A stretch of 64,000 nt of DNA from Shewanella sp. 10N.286.48.A6 (lineage in GTDB: Bacteria; Pseudomonadota; Gammaproteobacteria; Enterobacterales; Shewanellaceae): contig NZ_MCVI01000014.1 in NCBI RefSeq assembly GCF_002873135.1, forward strand, positions 98,657 to 162,656. The letters are read 5' to 3'. A program made the position numbers and the translations under genes. The notes below the pieces were generated by a model. The model saw only the letters and a list, made by a program, of their open reading frames with translations. It did no database searches and was not told the DNA's origin. Position 1 is the first letter of the stretch; the number at the start of each line of letters is the position of its first letter. Of the stretch, positions 36,435 to 44,223 are shown one piece after another.

Positions 36435-37118
36435 ATGTCGTCGGTGACAACCCTACTAGAACGTATAACAGTTGAACCAGCTACACCTGCGAAGTCATGT
36501 GTCATTTGGTTACATGGCTTAGGAGACTCAGGAGCCGGGTTTGCGCCCGTCGTGCCTGTTTTAGGTTTACCAAGTGATCATAGTATTCGATTTGTTTTTC
36601 CCCATGCACCAGAACAAGCGGTGACCATAAATGGCGGCTATATCATGCGATCTTGGTATGATATTAAAAGCATGGATTTACATGATCGAGCCGATATCAA
36701 TGGGGTGTTAACCTCTGAAATCGCAGTAAAAGCGCTGATCAATGAACAAATTGAATCGGGTATTAGCGCTCAAAACATTGTGCTGGCAGGTTTTAGCCAA
36801 GGTGGCGTCATGAGTTTATTTACTGGGTTGAGGTTTGAGCAAAAACTTGCAGGCATTATGGCATTGTCATGTTATTTACCCGCAGGAGAGGCTTTACCTG
36901 AGGGCTTAAGCGAAGCTAACAGTGATACGCCGATATTACAAAACCATGGTGAGCAAGATGAAGTGGTGCCATTATTTGCTGGAAAAATGGCCCATGATGC
37001 CTTAATTAAAGCAGGCTATTCGAGCAAGTGGCTTACTTACCCTATGGCACATAGTGTTATACCTGCGCAGTTGTCCCACATTGGTCAATGGCTAACCGAT
37101 AAACTCGGGAAAGCATAA
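36435..37118 (+). CDS. Carboxylesterase/acyl-protein-thioesterase-like hydrolase
   Basis: This alpha/beta hydrolase of the phospholipase/carboxylesterase family has a complete catalytic triad: Ser121 in GFSQGG, Asp175 in HGEQDEVVP and His206 in MAHSV. The oxyanion loop is WLHGLGDSGAGF near residue 25. At 227 residues it matches bacterial EstB/YpfH-like esterases. No signal peptide is seen, so it is cytosolic. It lies between the two nucleotidase genes but has its own terminators on both sides, so a functional link is not implied. Confidence 0.9.
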   Translation: MSSVTTLLERITVEPATPAKSCVIWLHGLGDSGAGFAPVVPVLGLPSDHSIRFVFPHAPEQAVTINGGYIMRSWYDIKSMDLHDRADINGVLTSEIAVKALINEQIESGISAQNIVLAGFSQGGVMSLFTGLRFEQKLAGIMALSCYLPAGEALPEGLSEANSDTPILQNHGEQDEVVPLFAGKMAHDALIKAGYSSKWLTYPMAHSVIPAQLSHIGQWLTDKLGKA

Positions 37119-37198
37119 CTGGCACTTTAGTGTGGCTGTTTCAAATTAAGTACAATGTCACTATTAACTTGTGATAGTTAAATGCTATAAAAAACAAG

Positions 37199-37232
37199 AG
37201 GCTTAGCGCTGTTATGGCGCTGAGCCTTTTTT
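37199..37232 (+). terminator. Terminator after the esterase gene
   Basis: AGGCTTAGCGC (37199-37209) pairs with GCGCTGAGCCT (37217-37227), one G-U pair, with a 7-nt loop and T6 tail. The following 220 bp before the next start is AT-rich and noncoding. Confidence 0.9.
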
Positions 37233-37455
37233 ATATTCGAACAGCTCAATCATTTGGCTAAATCACTTTTTATTATATTGGACAATCTGCGTGTATTAAT
37301 AAAAACTAAATCATTGTTATTTAAAGTGATAACTTAAAAATAAATCACAATATTTAGTAAACTTTTGTTAAAATACAGCTCGTTTTATGTAGTGAAACTA
37401 GTTGCAAACAAATTGCAGGCAACTTGTATTAAATTGAAGGTTTACGGATAACATA

Positions 37456-39132
37456 ATGATAAGAAAAATTCCGAGTCTACTGGTCGTCATCGGTGTATTA
37501 ACCAGTTTAACTGCGTGTGATCGAAAACCTGACTGCGAAGATAATAATTGCACTAAATTTACTGTGGTGCATACCAATGATAATCATGGTCGTTTTTGGC
37601 ATAACAAAGCGGGTGAGTATGGCATGGCAGCGCGGTTTACTGTCATTGATGGTATTCGTAAAGAGGTCGCCGCAAATGGTGGGCATACCTTAGTGTTATC
37701 AGGTGGCGACATCAATACGGGTGTACCAGAATCCGACTTACAAAACGCCATCCCCGATTTTATTGGCATGAATATGATTGGTTATGATGCCATGGCGGTG
37801 GGCAATCATGAATTTGATAACCCATTGTCAGTATTGGCAGAGCAAGCAGAGTTAGCGACATTTCCAATGTTGGCTGCCAATATCTATGATAAAGAATCTA
37901 ATCAACGTTATTTTGAACCTTATAAAGTGTTCAAAGTGGGTGATATTGACATTGCTGTAGTGGGGTTGACCACTAACGACACACCAAAGCTAACTAATCC
38001 ATTGCATACAGAATCGTTGATTTTTACCGATCCTATCGCGGAAATGAAGCAGTTGTTACCGCAAATAAAAGCCAATGAAACTGTAGACTTAGTGTTTGCA
38101 GCTACCCATATGGGCCATTATCAGGATGCAGATTTTGGCAGTAATGCCCCTGGTGATGTCACGATGGCTAGAGCGTTAGAGGAAGGGCAGTTAGACGCCA
38201 TTATCGGCGGGCACTCGCAAAATCCAGTGTGTATGGCTGGTCGCAACAGTGAATATGATAAAACCTTCACCGCGGGTGACTCTTGTCGTCCAGACAAACA
38301 AAATGGCACTTGGATTATGCAAGCCCATGAGTGGGGACGCTTTGTTGGCCGCGCTGATTTTGAATACATTAACGGTAAATTGTATTTAGTGGACTACCGA
38401 TTAATTCCAATTAACTTAAAGCGAATGGCTTTTGGTAAAAAGCTTGCTTGGCCAGTAGGTGAGCATGTTGAGCGTAACCCTGAGGTTGAAGCGGCGTTAT
38501 TACCTTATCAGCAAAAAGGCAGCGCAGAGCTTGATGTGATCATAGGTAAAGTAGATGGGCTATTACAAGGCGATCGCAAGGTGGTGCGTGCCCAGCAAAC
38601 CAATTTAGGTAGGTTAATTGCGAAAGTACACAGTAATAAAGTGCGCGCTGACTTTGGTATCATGAACTCTGGTGGCGTCAGAGCCTCTATTCCGGCAGGA
38701 AATATTGCTTATCGTGATGTGCTCACGGTGCAACCATTTTCAAATACTATTGGTTTAGCAGAAATGTCAGGTGACAAATTAATTAGCTATTTATCAAAAG
38801 TGGCTACCAATACCCGAACTAGCGGTGCTTATGCGCAATTTTACGGTATTGATATGACTGTAAAATGTCGTGATCAAGACGTTGAAATTCATAGTATTAA
38901 TGGTCAGCCTTTTGATATATCGGCAACCTATCAGTTCTCTATTCCAAGTTTTAGTGCAGCAGGTGGTGACAATTACCCTAAGATTAATATTCTTGAAGCG
39001 GGTTATGTAGATGCCATTGAGCTTTATGAATACGTTAAGAAAGAGAAAAATATTCAAATTGAGGATTATAATCCGAAAAATGAAGTGAAATTTACCCAAT
39101 CTAAAAGTTCATTAGGCTGCAGTATTTATTAG
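37456..39132 (+). CDS. UshA-type 5'-nucleotidase/UDP-sugar hydrolase lipoprotein, copy 2
   Basis: This is a paralogue of the gene at 34583, with the same lipoprotein plan: lipobox LTAC (Cys21), HTNDNHGRFW, SGGDINTGVPESD, GNHEFDNP, THMGHY, GGHSQNPVC and the C-terminal NSGGVRASI and FSAAGGDNYP blocks. Catalytic motifs are intact in both copies, so neither looks decayed. The C-terminal tail differs: it ends in a Lys-rich stretch and CSIY. Divergence over the full length points to an old duplication or separate origin rather than a recent one. Confidence 0.93.
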   Translation: MIRKIPSLLVVIGVLTSLTACDRKPDCEDNNCTKFTVVHTNDNHGRFWHNKAGEYGMAARFTVIDGIRKEVAANGGHTLVLSGGDINTGVPESDLQNAIPDFIGMNMIGYDAMAVGNHEFDNPLSVLAEQAELATFPMLAANIYDKESNQRYFEPYKVFKVGDIDIAVVGLTTNDTPKLTNPLHTESLIFTDPIAEMKQLLPQIKANETVDLVFAATHMGHYQDADFGSNAPGDVTMARALEEGQLDAIIGGHSQNPVCMAGRNSEYDKTFTAGDSCRPDKQNGTWIMQAHEWGRFVGRADFEYINGKLYLVDYRLIPINLKRMAFGKKLAWPVGEHVERNPEVEAALLPYQQKGSAELDVIIGKVDGLLQGDRKVVRAQQTNLGRLIAKVHSNKVRADFGIMNSGGVRASIPAGNIAYRDVLTVQPFSNTIGLAEMSGDKLISYLSKVATNTRTSGAYAQFYGIDMTVKCRDQDVEIHSINGQPFDISATYQFSIPSFSAAGGDNYPKINILEAGYVDAIELYEYVKKEKNIQIEDYNPKNEVKFTQSKSSLGCSIY

Positions 39133-39173
39133 TATCCATGAGTTAATGTTAGCTTCTGTTAGCATTTAAACCT

Positions 39174-39199
39174 AAAGGCAACCACTTGGTTGTCTTTTT
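39174..39199 (+). terminator. Terminator after nucleotidase copy 2
   Basis: AAAGGCAACC pairs with GGTTGTCTTT (39188-39197), one G-U pair, around ACTT, followed by T. Confidence 0.8.
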
Positions 39200-39289
39200 A
39201 TTTGAAAATTTTTATCTTTTTAAGATATTGATTATTAATGGTTATATTTAAATTAATTGGCTGAAGGAAAAATTATTTTTGCTAATTTA

Positions 39290-39317
39290 CTTGAAAAATA
39301 AAATATCGTTCTCATAT
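39290..39317 (+). promoter_or_regulatory. Sigma32 heat-shock promoter of ibpA
   Basis: The -35 CTTGAA is perfect (39290-39295). After a 14-bp spacer the -10 TCTCATAT (39310-39317) matches CCCCATNT at five of seven fixed positions. It lies about 120 bp before the ibpA ATG. Confidence 0.72.
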
Positions 39318-39324
39318 CTAGTTG

Positions 39325-39441
39325 TAAGTTAGGCACGCTCAATAGAGGTACTAACTAGCATTACGCCGCAAGGGTAATGACAAACAGCCAATAATGGCAT
39401 TTTATTTTTCACATATTGCTTTAGACAAGGATATGACAATG
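39325..39441 (+). promoter_or_regulatory. ROSE-like RNA thermometer in the ibpA leader
   Basis: The leader ends with TTGCT (39416-39420), a 7-nt loop and the ribosome site AGGA (39428-39431). In ROSE elements the U-U/C-G-C-U motif pairs with the AGGA with one bulged G, and this arrangement is seen here. Opening of the pairing by heat would expose the ribosome site. Confidence rests on the motif and on ibpA being a known ROSE target, not on folding. Confidence 0.55.
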
Positions 39442-39906
39442 CGTAAATTTAATTTAACTCCAGATTTAACTCCTCTTTATCGTAGTGCGATTGGTTTTGA
39501 TCGTTTAGCTAAAATGGCTGAACACGCCGCAGTACAAAATGGTAACACCGGTTACCCTCCATACAACATCGAATTACTTGGCGAAAATCGCTACCGTATC
39601 ACTATGGCGGTTGCTGGATTTAGTATGCAAGAACTTGATATCACTAGCGAAGGTGACAAGTTACTTATCAAAGGCAGTAAAGTGGCTGCAGTAAACGATG
39701 AACGTAAATACTTACATCAAGGTATCGCAGAGCGTGGATTTGAGCGCACTTTCCAGTTAGCAGACCATGTCAAGGTTGTTGGTGCTGAATTAGAAAATGG
39801 TTTATTAAATGTTGATTTAGTAAGAGAAATCCCTGAAGCGTTAAAAGCACGTAAAATTCAAATCAATTCTGCGCGCAGCGCTACCAGTAATACGATTGAA
39901 AGTTAA
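39439..39906 (+). CDS. ibpA: Small heat-shock protein IbpA (Hsp20)
   Basis: IbpA is an ATP-independent chaperone that binds unfolding proteins and passes them to DnaK and ClpB. The 155-residue protein has the family N-terminus with [14 protein letters not shown], the alpha-crystallin domain from about 37 to 125 ([20 protein letters not shown] to the [17 protein letters not shown] segment) and a C-terminal extension. The I-x-I-type anchor is in IQINSA. The ATG at 39439 is 8 bp after AAGG; an ATG two codons earlier is too close. Sigma32 promoter and thermometer-like leader support heat regulation. Confidence 0.94.
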   Translation: MRKFNLTPDLTPLYRSAIGFDRLAKMAEHAAVQNGNTGYPPYNIELLGENRYRITMAVAGFSMQELDITSEGDKLLIKGSKVAAVNDERKYLHQGIAERGFERTFQLADHVKVVGAELENGLLNVDLVREIPEALKARKIQINSARSATSNTIES

Positions 39907-39967
39907 TGCGTTACCGCCCTTTAGGTAAATAATAAAGGGCACTAGTTTCATCTCTTCCCTGATTTTT

Positions 39968-40002
39968 GCCCAACTAGATTCATTTTCCTAGTTGGGCTTT
40001 TT
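39968..40002 (+). terminator. Terminator of ibpA
   Basis: GCCCAACTAG (39968-39977) and CTAGTTGGGC (39988-39997) form a 10-bp stem with a 10-nt loop and T5 tail. Confidence 0.92.
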
Positions 40003-40140
40003 GCCTTATGACTGTTTATAAAGCCCCTCACAACAAATTGACGCCACATTATTGATCCCACATTAAAGTCACTCTCAACAAAAGCACTTCGCGATAACGT
40101 CGCTTTCAATAAAAGCACTGCTCGTAAAAGTCACAAGCCC

Positions 40141-40590
40141 CTATTTAAGCGCTCTATCTAAAATGACCGCACCAGCATCATTGTTACCCAGTTCATCATT
40201 AGGATTGTATATGGGGCAGTTTTTCATTGATAAACATCCACAACCAATACAGCCATCTAGAGAGTCACGTAAATTAGTCAAATAATTGATTTTTCTAGTT
40301 AACTGATTTTGCCACTTGGTCGATAGCAACGCCCAGTCTTCAGGGGTTGGGGTGCGTTCATTGGGAAGGTGGCTAAATGCCTGCTTGATATCCTGCAAGC
40401 TTATTCCCATGGTTTGGGCGGCTTTTATCACGGATATCCGCCTGATCACATCTCGGCGATAGCGGCGCTGATTGCCTTGATTGCGCAAACTGGTGATCAA
40501 GCCTTTTGATTCATAAAAATGCAGGCTTGAGACTTTTATGCCGCAACGCTTGGCCACTTGCCCGACTGTTAAATCCATTTCATCAAGCAT
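40141..40590 (-). CDS. soxR: Redox-sensing transcriptional activator SoxR
   Basis: SoxR is a MerR-family dimer with a [2Fe-2S] cluster that is oxidised by redox-cycling compounds and then activates a promoter with an over-long spacer. The winged helix-turn-helix fills residues 6-75 (LTVGQVAKRCGIKVSSLHFYE). A dimerisation helix follows, then the cluster motif Cys114-x2-Cys117-x-Cys119-x5-Cys125, which is complete. The ATG at 40590 has AGGA upstream. A SoxR box with a 19-bp-spaced promoter lies divergently just upstream, so the target is the plus-strand transcript there. Confidence 0.95.
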   Translation of the reverse strand: MLDEMDLTVGQVAKRCGIKVSSLHFYESKGLITSLRNQGNQRRYRRDVIRRISVIKAAQTMGISLQDIKQAFSHLPNERTPTPEDWALLSTKWQNQLTRKINYLTNLRDSLDGCIGCGCLSMKNCPIYNPNDELGNNDAGAVILDRALK

Positions 40591-40621
40591 CAAAATATTC
40601 CTATTACAGTAAAAATAATAC

Positions 40622-40652
40622 TTTACCTCAACCAAGGTTGAGGTTTTATAGT
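40622..40652 (+). promoter_or_regulatory. SoxR box within a 19-bp-spaced promoter
   Basis: The near-perfect 18-bp palindrome CCTCAACCAAGGTTGAGG (40626-40643) matches the E. coli soxS SoxR box at its arms. It sits between -35 TTTACC (40622-40627) and -10 TATAGT (40647-40652), which are 19 bp apart, the spacing SoxR needs. Transcription would run rightward from about 40659 into the 55-aa ORF. Confidence 0.85.
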
Positions 40653-40705
40653 GGCACTATATTACAACAAGTTGATTTAAAAATCGTTGCAATGCAGGAG
40701 GCAAA

Positions 40706-40873
40706 ATGACGTATTTAATTTTTAAAACTGAACAAGTGAATACATTCAGTCATCGAACAACAACTCCGGTTACCACAGTAATCAAACCCTCTAAGGAAGT
40801 GGTCACTGAGCAAGCTTATGATGCTTCAGATGACCCAAGCCGCTCCCCAAGTGGCGCTAAGAATCATGATTAG
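40706..40873 (+). CDS. SoxR-controlled small protein, 55 aa, unknown
   Basis: This ORF lies directly downstream of the SoxR-box promoter and begins with MTYLIFKTEQ after AGGAGG, which is 4 bp from the ATG. The first 10 residues are hydrophobic/aromatic. The middle is Thr/Val-rich, and the tail is acidic and polar (YDASDDPSRSPSGAKNHD), probably disordered. There is no signal peptide, transmembrane helix or Cys. No family is recognised. It is the first reading frame of the transcript, so it may be the main SoxR target; the VOC gene 105 bp later may be in the same transcript. Confidence 0.6.
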   Translation: MTYLIFKTEQVNTFSHRTTTPVTTVIKPSKEVVTEQAYDASDDPSRSPSGAKNHD

Positions 40874-40978
40874 TCAGCAGAAAACGCAATCACAGCGGTT
40901 ATTGAACTAAGCCGAACCCTATTCAATCAAGTGATGATTAATAAGTAATGTCAGCTTTTTAAAACAAGGAATATGATT

Positions 40979-41395
40979 ATGCGATTAGAGCATTTAAATT
41001 TAGTAGTACAAAATTTAGACGCTAGCTTAGCGTTTTATCGGGCAGCTTTTCCCCATTGGCAAGTTCGCGGCGGTGGTGAAGGTGAGTGGCATGGGGTGCA
41101 GCGTAAATGGCTGCACTTTGGTGATGAATATAATTTCTTATCGCTTAACGATGGCGGTAAAGGAAAAATGCGTCCCAATGAAGGTTATGATTTAGGCTTA
41201 GCCCATTTTGCTTATGTGGTGTCAGATCTTAAAAGTTTAATGGCAAGAATGGAGCAAGCTGGTTTTGAAATAGCGATTAAAGGCCGTGAAGATACTTACT
41301 CTGACAGTGTTTATTATCTTGACCCTGATGGCATTGAGGTAGAGTTTGTCCAGTATTTAACGGATATTCCCAGTGAACGAAATCGTTATGTTTAA
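40979..41395 (+). CDS. VOC (glyoxalase/bleomycin-resistance fold) protein
   Basis: A single-chain VOC-fold protein of 138 residues with one metal-site set: His in LEHLNLVV, His in LAHFAYVV and Glu in IEVEFVQYL, typical of the glyoxalase I/dioxygenase superfamily. The exact reaction is not predictable. The ATG at 40979 has AAGGA 8 bp upstream; an ATG two codons earlier is too close. It lies in the SoxR-promoter direction, 105 bp after the 55-aa ORF, with no clear terminator between, so co-regulation by SoxR is possible. Confidence 0.87.
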   Translation: MRLEHLNLVVQNLDASLAFYRAAFPHWQVRGGGEGEWHGVQRKWLHFGDEYNFLSLNDGGKGKMRPNEGYDLGLAHFAYVVSDLKSLMARMEQAGFEIAIKGREDTYSDSVYYLDPDGIEVEFVQYLTDIPSERNRYV

Positions 41396-41478
41396 GTTTC
41401 ATTGGCGCTTATAAATAGTATAAGCAACAGTAAAAACGAACAGTATTAGTTGGAGATTTATCTTAAGTCGGAGTCAGT

Positions 41479-41871
41479 ATGCATCTTAATCAAGTTACCT
41501 TAACGGTTAATAATATGACTAAAGCCTGTGAGTTTTATTTAACTCTCGGTTTTACTCAAATCGTTAATACTGCCCATTACGCTCGTTTTATGTGTCCTGA
41601 TGGTGAGGCCAGTTTTTCATTAACCCTAGATGAGCTGCAATTGAATATGAGTGATAACCGAACCGTTATCTATTTTGAACATGAGCAACTAGATGAATGG
41701 GTTAATCAGCTGATTAAAAAAGGCATCGAATTTGAAACTTTGCCCACAGATCAAGACTATTTATGGCGTGAAGCAAGGCTGTTTGATCCTGCAGGTAATA
41801 AGATAAAGCTGTATTGGGCAGGAGAGAATCGATTAAATCCACCGTGGCGAGTGACTATTCGTGATAAATAA
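41479..41871 (+). CDS. VOC family protein
   Basis: This second VOC-fold protein has 130 residues (LNQVTLTVNNMTKACEFYLTLGF, then FDPAGNKIKLYWAG). The usual His at the first strand is replaced by Asn (MHLNQV), while Glu is replaced by Lys in the last strand, so a full metal site is doubtful. It is not closely similar to the VOC protein 84 bp upstream. It may be in the same transcript. Its function is unknown; ligand binding rather than catalysis is possible. Confidence 0.82.
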   Translation: MHLNQVTLTVNNMTKACEFYLTLGFTQIVNTAHYARFMCPDGEASFSLTLDELQLNMSDNRTVIYFEHEQLDEWVNQLIKKGIEFETLPTDQDYLWREARLFDPAGNKIKLYWAGENRLNPPWRVTIRDK

Positions 41872-41880
41872 CCATTCACA

Positions 41881-41914
41881 ATTAACCATTAACCATTAAC
41901 CATTAACCATTAAC
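41881..41914. repeat. 7-bp microsatellite, about 4.9 copies of ATTAACC
   Basis: Four perfect head-to-tail copies and a partial fifth lie between the second VOC gene and the rhlE terminator. Since it is noncoding, it cannot cause frameshift phase variation. No function is evident. Confidence 0.85.
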
Positions 41915-41948
41915 TACAGATACTCATACTGAGGTAATCAGCATTAAA

Positions 41949-41978
41949 AAAGCGCCGCTATTAAATTAGCGGCGCTTT
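41949..41978 (-). terminator. Terminator of rhlE
   Basis: AAAGCGCCGCTA (41949-41960) and TAGCGGCGCTTT (41967-41978) form a 12-bp stem around TTAAAT. The minus strand continues into T6. It is likely shared with the VOC transcript. Confidence 0.92.
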
Positions 41979-42031
41979 AAACAATATTGACCCAGTGTGG
42001 CTTTTAACCTAGCGGCTATAAAAATATCAGC

Positions 42032-43453
42032 CTATTTACCCCAAGGGTTTACAGCGCCAGTGCCATTGGGCACTGATCTGCTGGTGTTATTTTTACTAGG
42101 TTTGCGAGAGTCTGAGCTTCTATTCTCGCCGCGGTCACTAGTTTTATATGGGCTTTTAGCTGCGCTTTCTTTGTTAAAGCGTTTGGCTTTATTTTTATCG
42201 TAATGATTATTCTTTGGCTTATCTGACTTGCCACGAGAAAGCGTTGGCTTGTCATCAGTTTTCGCTTTTGGCACTTTGGCATTCTTAGGGACAAAATCTA
42301 AGATTGAAATCGGTACTTCTTTACGCGTAGTAAAGCCTTCAACTTCTTTACGGACAATTAAGTGACCCAAACGGCGCTCAATTGCGCAGAGATTTTTAAA
42401 GTCATCTTTTGACACCAATGACACTGCAATACCAGACGCCCCAGCACGGCCAGTACGACCAATGCGATGCACATAATCATCAGCAGGGTATGGTAAGTCG
42501 TAGTTAATGACGATAGGTAAGTCATCAATATCAATACCACGAGAAGCAACACCAGTGGCAATAAGATAGGTGATTTTTCCATCTTTAAAATCTTTAAGTA
42601 ATTGCTCACGTATCGGCTGGCTACGACCACTATGAAAAGACTCTGCAATAATGCCGCGCTTTTCTAATTGAGTCACCAGCTTTGCTGCACCGTGTTTAGT
42701 TTCGATAAAGATCAGCGCTTGTTTCCAATCGTTGTCTTTAATTAACTGGCTTAGTAATGCTGACTTCTTTTCTTTATCAACGGTAACTAACCATTGATCA
42801 ATTTTTGGCGCTGCGTCAGCATCTTCAACCACTGAAATTTGCACTGGGTTACGCATGGCTGATTTAGCCAGAGCGCGAACTTGGTTAGACAAAGTGGCTG
42901 AAAACAACATGTTTTGACGTTCATCAGGCAACAATTCGATGATGCGGTTAATGTCTTCAATAAAGCCCATATCCAGCATTCTATCGGCTTCATCAAGCAC
43001 TAACACTTCAAGCTCGTCAAAGTTAACGGCACGTTGAGTATACATATCCAGCAAACGGCCAGGCGTTGCCACCAGGATATCAATGCCTTCAATGAGCTTT
43101 TGCTTTTGGGCATTACTGTCAACGCCGCCATACATGACCATTGAATTTATTGATAAGTTCTGGCTGTATTTTTTGATGTTTTGCTCAACCTGAATCACCA
43201 GTTCACGGGTAGGTGCTAATACCAGTGCTTTGACGCGTTTGCCACGTACCTTATGGGGGGCTTTAAAGCGTTCGATAATAGGCAGTACAAAGCTGGCTGT
43301 TTTACCGGTGCCGGTTTGCGCCGCGGCAATGATATTTTTACCCGATAAAGCAACAGGTATAGCCTTAGATTGAATGGGAGTCGGCTTGGTATAACCTAAA
43401 GAACTAAGTGCACTGATTATTGGATCGCTTAATCCCAGCTTCGAAAATGGCAT
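42032..43453 (-). CDS. rhlE: DEAD-box ATP-dependent RNA helicase RhlE
   Basis: The protein unwinds RNA duplexes in ribosome assembly or mRNA decay. All DEAD-box motifs are present in order: Q motif (GYTKPTPIQ), AAQTGTGKT (Walker A), PTRELVIQ, TPGRLLD, DEAD (VLDEADRMLDMGF), SAT, then HSGRSQ and HRIGRTGRAG. The last about 90 residues are a basic, Lys/Asn/Ser-rich, probably disordered tail, typical of RhlE. The start at 43453 gives the canonical MPFSKLGL; a frame open 16 codons further upstream encodes a hydrophobic stretch unlike the family. Confidence 0.94.
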   Translation of the reverse strand: MPFSKLGLSDPIISALSSLGYTKPTPIQSKAIPVALSGKNIIAAAQTGTGKTASFVLPIIERFKAPHKVRGKRVKALVLAPTRELVIQVEQNIKKYSQNLSINSMVMYGGVDSNAQKQKLIEGIDILVATPGRLLDMYTQRAVNFDELEVLVLDEADRMLDMGFIEDINRIIELLPDERQNMLFSATLSNQVRALAKSAMRNPVQISVVEDADAAPKIDQWLVTVDKEKKSALLSQLIKDNDWKQALIFIETKHGAAKLVTQLEKRGIIAESFHSGRSQPIREQLLKDFKDGKITYLIATGVASRGIDIDDLPIVINYDLPYPADDYVHRIGRTGRAGASGIAVSLVSKDDFKNLCAIERRLGHLIVRKEVEGFTTRKEVPISILDFVPKNAKVPKAKTDDKPTLSRGKSDKPKNNHYDKNKAKRFNKESAAKSPYKTSDRGENRSSDSRKPSKNNTSRSVPNGTGAVNPWGK

Positions 43454-43658
43454 GTGTAATCTCGGGTAAAGTAAAATGATAATTAACAACACTGTCAGCA
43501 ATGATTAATGTTTGGTTTAGCGTTAATCATGGCGCAGTGGTAAAGAATAGCTGGTTAGTATAACAGAGTGAGCAAAATATAGGGTAGGGCTGTTTTCGCT
43601 TTAAGCGTAAAGCTAACAAGGTGAATCAATATGATCTGTCGGCAGTCAATAAAGTTTT

Positions 43659-43835
43659 GACGCAGCAGTTCTTGCCTGTATGGCCTATGTTGATTTGAAT
43701 CCAATTCGCGCGCAAATGGCTGCAACACCTGAAACTTCAGATTACACTAGTATTCAACGATGCATAAATTCAGCGATTAAAGGTGAGCAACCCAAAGAGT
43801 TACTGGCATTTGTAGGAAATGAACGTTTAGTGTAG
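43659..43835 (+). pseudogene. Remnant of a Y1 (REP-associated tyrosine) transposase
   Basis: About 58 codons in one frame match the conserved middle of Shewanella/Vibrio Y1-type transposases: MAYVDLNPIRAQMA, then ETSDYTSIQ, and PKELLAFVGNERLV before a stop. The upstream HUH and catalytic Tyr regions and the downstream C-terminus are missing, and there is no start codon of its own. It is a decayed fragment of a transposase of the RAYT kind, with no terminal repeats recognisable around it. Confidence 0.75.
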
Positions 43836-44141
43836 TGACAAGGTGAATTTGGCCACTCATTTGTAGTTGAACTCACTTAGCATAGAAATTTTAATCCTAA
43901 ATTCACCAATTAGATTTAGAGATCTAACTCGGAAATGTCCAGAGGTGAGTTACAAAATGATCAAACGATATTGTTTTCAATTGACAATAACTTCACTTCA
44001 GCTAGTGAAAACGATCAAACTTCATCAAGTCGAAGTTCAATAAATAAGCAAGCCCCTGCCATTTCTGATCAAACATTATTGCTCTCAAACATGAACAGTG
44101 AATCAATTAGGTCAAATTTATAAGTTAACAATAATGAGCAT
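43836..44141. other. Noncoding stretch after the transposase remnant
   Basis: A 62-codon frame (43935-44123) exists here, but it is Ser/Asn/Gln-rich and low in complexity, and lacks a properly spaced ribosome site. It is most likely not a gene. The stretch may be further decayed mobile DNA. Confidence 0.45.
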
Positions 44142-44171
44142 AATAAAGGGAGCTAATCAGCTCCCTTTATT
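44142..44171. terminator. Bidirectional terminator after ilvH
   Basis: AATAAAGGGAGCT (44142-44154) and AGCTCCCTTTATT (44159-44171) form a perfect 13-bp stem around AATC. It lies about 50 bp after the ilvH stop. Confidence 0.9.
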
Positions 44172-44223
44172 GTGACACTTTTTTAAGCATAGACTTGTTA
44201 CTAGCCATGCAAAAAGTGAACTG

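Noticed and set aside
41881..41914. ATTAACC microsatellite as a phase-variation switch
   Set aside because: It is outside coding sequence and downstream of its neighbour, so slippage cannot shift a reading frame and is unlikely to alter a promoter.
43935..44123. A 62-codon frame after the transposase remnant
   Set aside because: Ser/Asn/Gln-rich low-complexity translation, ribosome-like GGA too close to the ATG, and no homology I recognise.
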